NCBI GenBank assembly: GCA_003503535.1
Contig: DOCI01000178.1
Coordinates: forward strand, 14,490-21,998
Origin: Planctomycetaceae bacterium
Lineage (GTDB): Bacteria; Planctomycetota; Planctomycetia; Planctomycetales; Planctomycetaceae
Reading direction: 5' to 3'
Length of the DNA: 7,509 bases
Shown here: positions 5,250 through 7,509 of the stretch, piece by piece
Layout of the letters: each line of letters starts with the position of its first letter
How positions within the stretch are numbered: the first letter of the stretch is position 1
Notes under the pieces: model-generated
Databases searched by the model: none
Seen by the model: only the letters and a program-made list of their open reading frames with translations
Told to the model about the DNA's origin: nothing
Made by a program: the position numbers and the translations under genes

Positions 5250-5434
5250 AAGTGTATTCCGGCAGGGAGTTTCAGATGGGATAATTTACTGAGGAGTGCT
5301 TTCAAAAGCCTATCAATAAATAGACATGCTTTCAATACCATTTTTTGAAAGTAATTTTAATCCCTATTTTTCGAGTTCTCTCGGAGATTTCAAGCCAGAA
5401 TAGGAATTGGTCTCCAGGAATCGCTCAGATAGAC
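5250..5434 (-). promoter_or_regulatory. Spacer upstream of the FHA gene with three TTGAAAG half-sites
   Basis: This AT-rich 185-base gap between two same-strand genes probably holds the FHA promoter. TGCTTTCAA occurs twice on the plus strand (5297-5305 and 5327-5335), 30 bases apart, which is about three helical turns. An inverted copy, TTGAAAG, lies at 5345-5351, making a dyad with the second copy across 9 bases. No confident -35/-10 pair or intrinsic terminator is visible. The half-sites could bind a regulator, or TTGAAA could in part be a -35 element. Confidence 0.35.
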
Positions 5435-7509
5435 CTATTCTTCCTCCCGGTTGATCCATTTTACTTCATATTGTTTGTAAATCTCTGAATTCCAGCGAAT
5501 CAGTAAATTTCGGCCTTCGTCGTAATTCATCATCATGTAAGGGGCCAATGGAGAAAATAGACTTCCCTGAGAAGCCAGGAATTCCCGTCGCACTTTCTCA
5601 ATATCACTGCGATTATCGACACGTACAACGTTAATGTACCTGCGGTCACCTCCCCAGGCCAGGCCGATGTCTCCGGCATTCATATCTCTGAAAACATTTT
5701 CCATAAAATCATTGGTGACTCCACCAAAAATGATCGGGATATCTGAGATTTCCAGTGCAGGTGGCATAAATGGGTTCGGGTTCGGTGCAGAAGATCGAGT
5801 CAACCACGTAAACGGTCCGGTATAGCTGACAACAAGCGATTGTGAGCCTTCTTTTCCGCTTTCCGTTTGAGATTCCAGAGTTTCGCCCCAGGTTTTGTCA
5901 CTGGTGCGTAACATTTCTGCAACTTCAGTCGCCCGTTTTTCGGCTAACTTTTGAGCCTGAATACTGATCCAGGCTTCTTTGACCAATTCCTGGACACCTT
6001 CTTCTTCCCAGGTTGGGGTATGTGTTGCCATGAAATCAATTTGCCAGTGCAGGAATCGATTGAATGTTCTCGGGTCTTCAGCGTCGAAGACAATGTATCT
6101 CTGTCGTTCCAGCGATTGCAGGTCTGAAACATTGAAATGCTGTTCGACAACAGTTACGGCTTCTGTTCGTTGAAAACGATTGGCAGCCGGCTCTGTAGAG
6201 CTTCCAATGGGGTGATCCTCAGATTCTCCAAGTTCTTCTGCCGAATAGTAGGGAGTTTCGACATAACGCAGCATGTTCTTTTTGGCATATTCGTCTGCTG
6301 CTTTTTGAATTTCGGCAACGATTTCAGCTCGGTTGGAGTCATCAGCGGATGCATATCTGGAATTGATTTTGAACAGTTCGCCACGTGCTTCTGCTGCAAT
6401 GGACTCCATTTTTGCAAGAACACGATCAGTTCTAAGCTGAGTGCGGATTTGCTCTTTGAGGTTATCATCGAGTGGTTGAAACTCCGGGAGTGGTTCCGCT
6501 GCTGCGGGGGGGGCCTCAACTTTCATCTCTTCTTTGACTGGCTCAGCGGGCGTTTCAGAGGTTCCTGCAGGGGCAGGGGGCTCTGAAGTAGATGCTTCAA
6601 CAGGTGGTAGAGGCTCAGCTGGTTTTGGAGTTTCCTTCGGTGCTGGAGTTTCTGCCGGTTTTGGTGGAGTTTCAGTTGGTGCAGTAGTTTCAGCTGGCTT
6701 TGGGGTTTCAGCCGGTGGTTGAGTCTCTGTCGGTTCATCCTGGATTCTTGCGAAAGCGTCACCGAATGGCTTACGGATCAGGGACGATTGTGGCTCGCTG
6801 GTTCCTTCCGGAACAGCTGGCTTTTCTTCTGGGGGAGATGTCCCTGTCTCAGGTGTTGGCGTTGCCGATGGTGTAGATTCGGGAGCCGGGCTGGTTGTCA
6901 TTTCTGGCTTAGGAGAAACGGATTCTGCTGGTTTGGGAGCCTCGGACGAAGTCTTCTCGGGAGATGGGATCGGTGCACTGGTTGATTCTGGAGCAGTCAT
7001 TCCAGGACCGAGGAGTGGACCATCAAGAGGTGGACTATCGAATGGATTCTCGCCAGACGGATTCATTCCTTCTGTCTGGTTAGGAAATTCACCGGGGACG
7101 TTATTGCGGTAAAGGTCTTTATTCGCTTCATAAAACGCGGTGACATCTTCCTCGGTCACTTCAGGTATTGTCTTGGCGACTGTGTCGTAATCGATTTCGA
7201 TATACCCGAGCTTAATCCGTCCCGGTTGGCGGAAGCCTGGTTCAGGGCCGCCGGGAAATTGATCTTTGTATTTTTCAAAAAGTTCTTTGAGTTCATCTTC
7301 TTTGGGAGTTCCGACCTGATCCTTAAATGATTCGACAGAAATCGGGACCACCGCAAGTTCCTCGCTGACATTAATTTTCTGGTAAGCATCCCAGTAGTTC
7401 TCAGGAGAGGCAACATATTGTGGCATTAACTGCCGTCGAATCGATTGGGTAATCATCTGTTCGCGAAACAAATCGTACAGTTCGGTATCGCTCAGATTCA
7501 TTTCCCGCA
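5435..7509 (-). CDS. SurA_N/PpiD-like exported folding factor with a Pro/Thr-rich linker, 5' end missing
   Basis: The minus-strand frame is open to the right edge. The Met at 7501 is probably internal, so the true N-terminus with any signal or membrane anchor lies outside. From that Met, 688 residues are seen. Residues 1-60 (SDTELYDLFREQ...) match the helical SurA_N-type chaperone module. Residues 61-135 continue with a soluble alpha/beta piece (VTEEDVTAFYEANKDLYR). Residues 146-340 are a low-complexity Pro/Thr/Glu linker. Residues 341-545 are largely helical, and 546-688 resemble a degenerate parvulin-like C-terminal region (INVVRVDNRSDIEKVRREF). I see no clear parvulin active-site set, so chaperone activity without isomerase activity is possible. 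Large relatives annotated as peptidylprolyl isomerase are, from memory, common in planctomycetes. It acts outside the cytoplasmic membrane by inference. The stop is 185 bases before the FHA gene. Confidence 0.7.
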   Translation of the reverse strand, partial: REMNLSDTELYDLFREQMITQSIRRQLMPQYVASPENYWDAYQKINVSEELAVVPISVESFKDQVGTPKEDELKELFEKYKDQFPGGPEPGFRQPGRIKLGYIEIDYDTVAKTIPEVTEEDVTAFYEANKDLYRNNVPGEFPNQTEGMNPSGENPFDSPPLDGPLLGPGMTAPESTSAPIPSPEKTSSEAPKPAESVSPKPEMTTSPAPESTPSATPTPETGTSPPEEKPAVPEGTSEPQSSLIRKPFGDAFARIQDEPTETQPPAETPKPAETTAPTETPPKPAETPAPKETPKPAEPLPPVEASTSEPPAPAGTSETPAEPVKEEMKVEAPPAAAEPLPEFQPLDDNLKEQIRTQLRTDRVLAKMESIAAEARGELFKINSRYASADDSNRAEIVAEIQKAADEYAKKNMLRYVETPYYSAEELGESEDHPIGSSTEPAANRFQRTEAVTVVEQHFNVSDLQSLERQRYIVFDAEDPRTFNRFLHWQIDFMATHTPTWEEEGVQELVKEAWISIQAQKLAEKRATEVAEMLRTSDKTWGETLESQTESGKEGSQSLVVSYTGPFTWLTRSSAPNPNPFMPPALEISDIPIIFGGVTNDFMENVFRDMNAGDIGLAWGGDRRYINVVRVDNRSDIEKVRREFLASQGSLFSPLAPYMMMNYDEGRNLLIRWNSEIYKQYEVKWINREEE
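6611..6715 (-). repeat. Degenerate PAETPKP-type tandem repeat in the chaperone linker
   Basis: Residues 263-297, numbered from the Met at 7501, repeat a PAET(P/T)(K/A)P-like unit: PAETPKPAETTAP, TETPPKPAET, PAPKETPKPAE. It is the most regular part of the wider Pro/Thr/Glu-rich stretch covering roughly 6482-7066. Such segments are extended and flexible, and can span a cell-wall or periplasmic gap. Repeats of this kind often vary in number between strains by slippage. Confidence 0.7.

Noticed and set aside
5409..5435. GGTCT / AGACC inverted repeat after the SurA-like stop, considered as a terminator
   Set aside because: Only 5-bp arms with 17 bases between them and no T-run on the minus strand.
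6137..6586. 149-residue plus-strand frame rich in Cys and Phe
   Set aside because: Antisense shadow of the SurA-like gene; its odd composition follows from Glu/Lys-rich codons read backwards.
1..7509. CRISPR array, tRNA, rRNA, insertion sequence or phage genes
   Set aside because: No regularly spaced direct repeats, no tRNA T-loop or acceptor pattern, no transposase or integrase frame seen on either strand.

Overview
The window looks like a piece of a planctomycete chromosome, possibly from the Planctomycetaceae/Gimesia-Rubinisphaera side. This is inferred from protein style: a FabF-like ketosynthase with a HHHNPRTVANN segment next to a CrtI-like oxidoreductase, a very large SurA_N-type export chaperone with a Pro/Thr linker, a small acidic orphan protein, and an FHA protein with an acidic tail. 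Weak Shine-Dalgarno signals, non-ATG starts and long intergenic palindromes also fit. No rRNA or other taxonomic marker is present, so the assignment is tentative.

Layout from left to right. (1) Bases 1-133, minus strand: the N-terminal part of a cysteine-rich FeoA, running off the left edge; a feoB would be expected beyond it. (2) Bases 134-528: a divergent intergenic region with a good Fur-box-like 7-1-7 palindrome, a second weaker one, and further small inverted repeats. (3) Bases 529-3688, plus strand: a FabF-like ketosynthase with an intact Cys/His/Lys/His active site, a dedicated acyl carrier protein and a CrtI/phytoene-desaturase-like FAD oxidoreductase. The three probably form one lipid or polyketide-like module. 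Two inverted repeats interrupt it: an 8-bp pair between ketosynthase and ACP, and an 83-bp GC-rich nested palindrome between ACP and oxidoreductase. (4) Bases 3815-4616, plus strand: a 72-residue acidic orphan protein and a 154-residue protein with one N-terminal membrane anchor, separated by a perfect 24-bp inverted repeat. (5) Bases 4647-7509, minus strand: an FHA-domain protein, convergent with the preceding genes, and upstream of it a 5'-truncated SurA_N-like chaperone. A 185-bp spacer with three TTGAAAG half-sites lies between these two.

How they work together. The ketosynthase, ACP and desaturase-like enzyme have the logic of carrier-bound acyl-chain building followed by FAD-dependent desaturation or isomerisation. 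The same three families recur in anammox ladderane gene clusters, though no radical-SAM partner lies in this window. The Fur-like sites suggest iron control of feoA and, less certainly, of the ketosynthase promoter. The FHA and SurA-like genes are housekeeping or regulatory neighbours with no visible link to the lipid module. The best candidate for something undescribed is this compact ketosynthase-ACP-desaturase module; its product cannot be read from the sequence.
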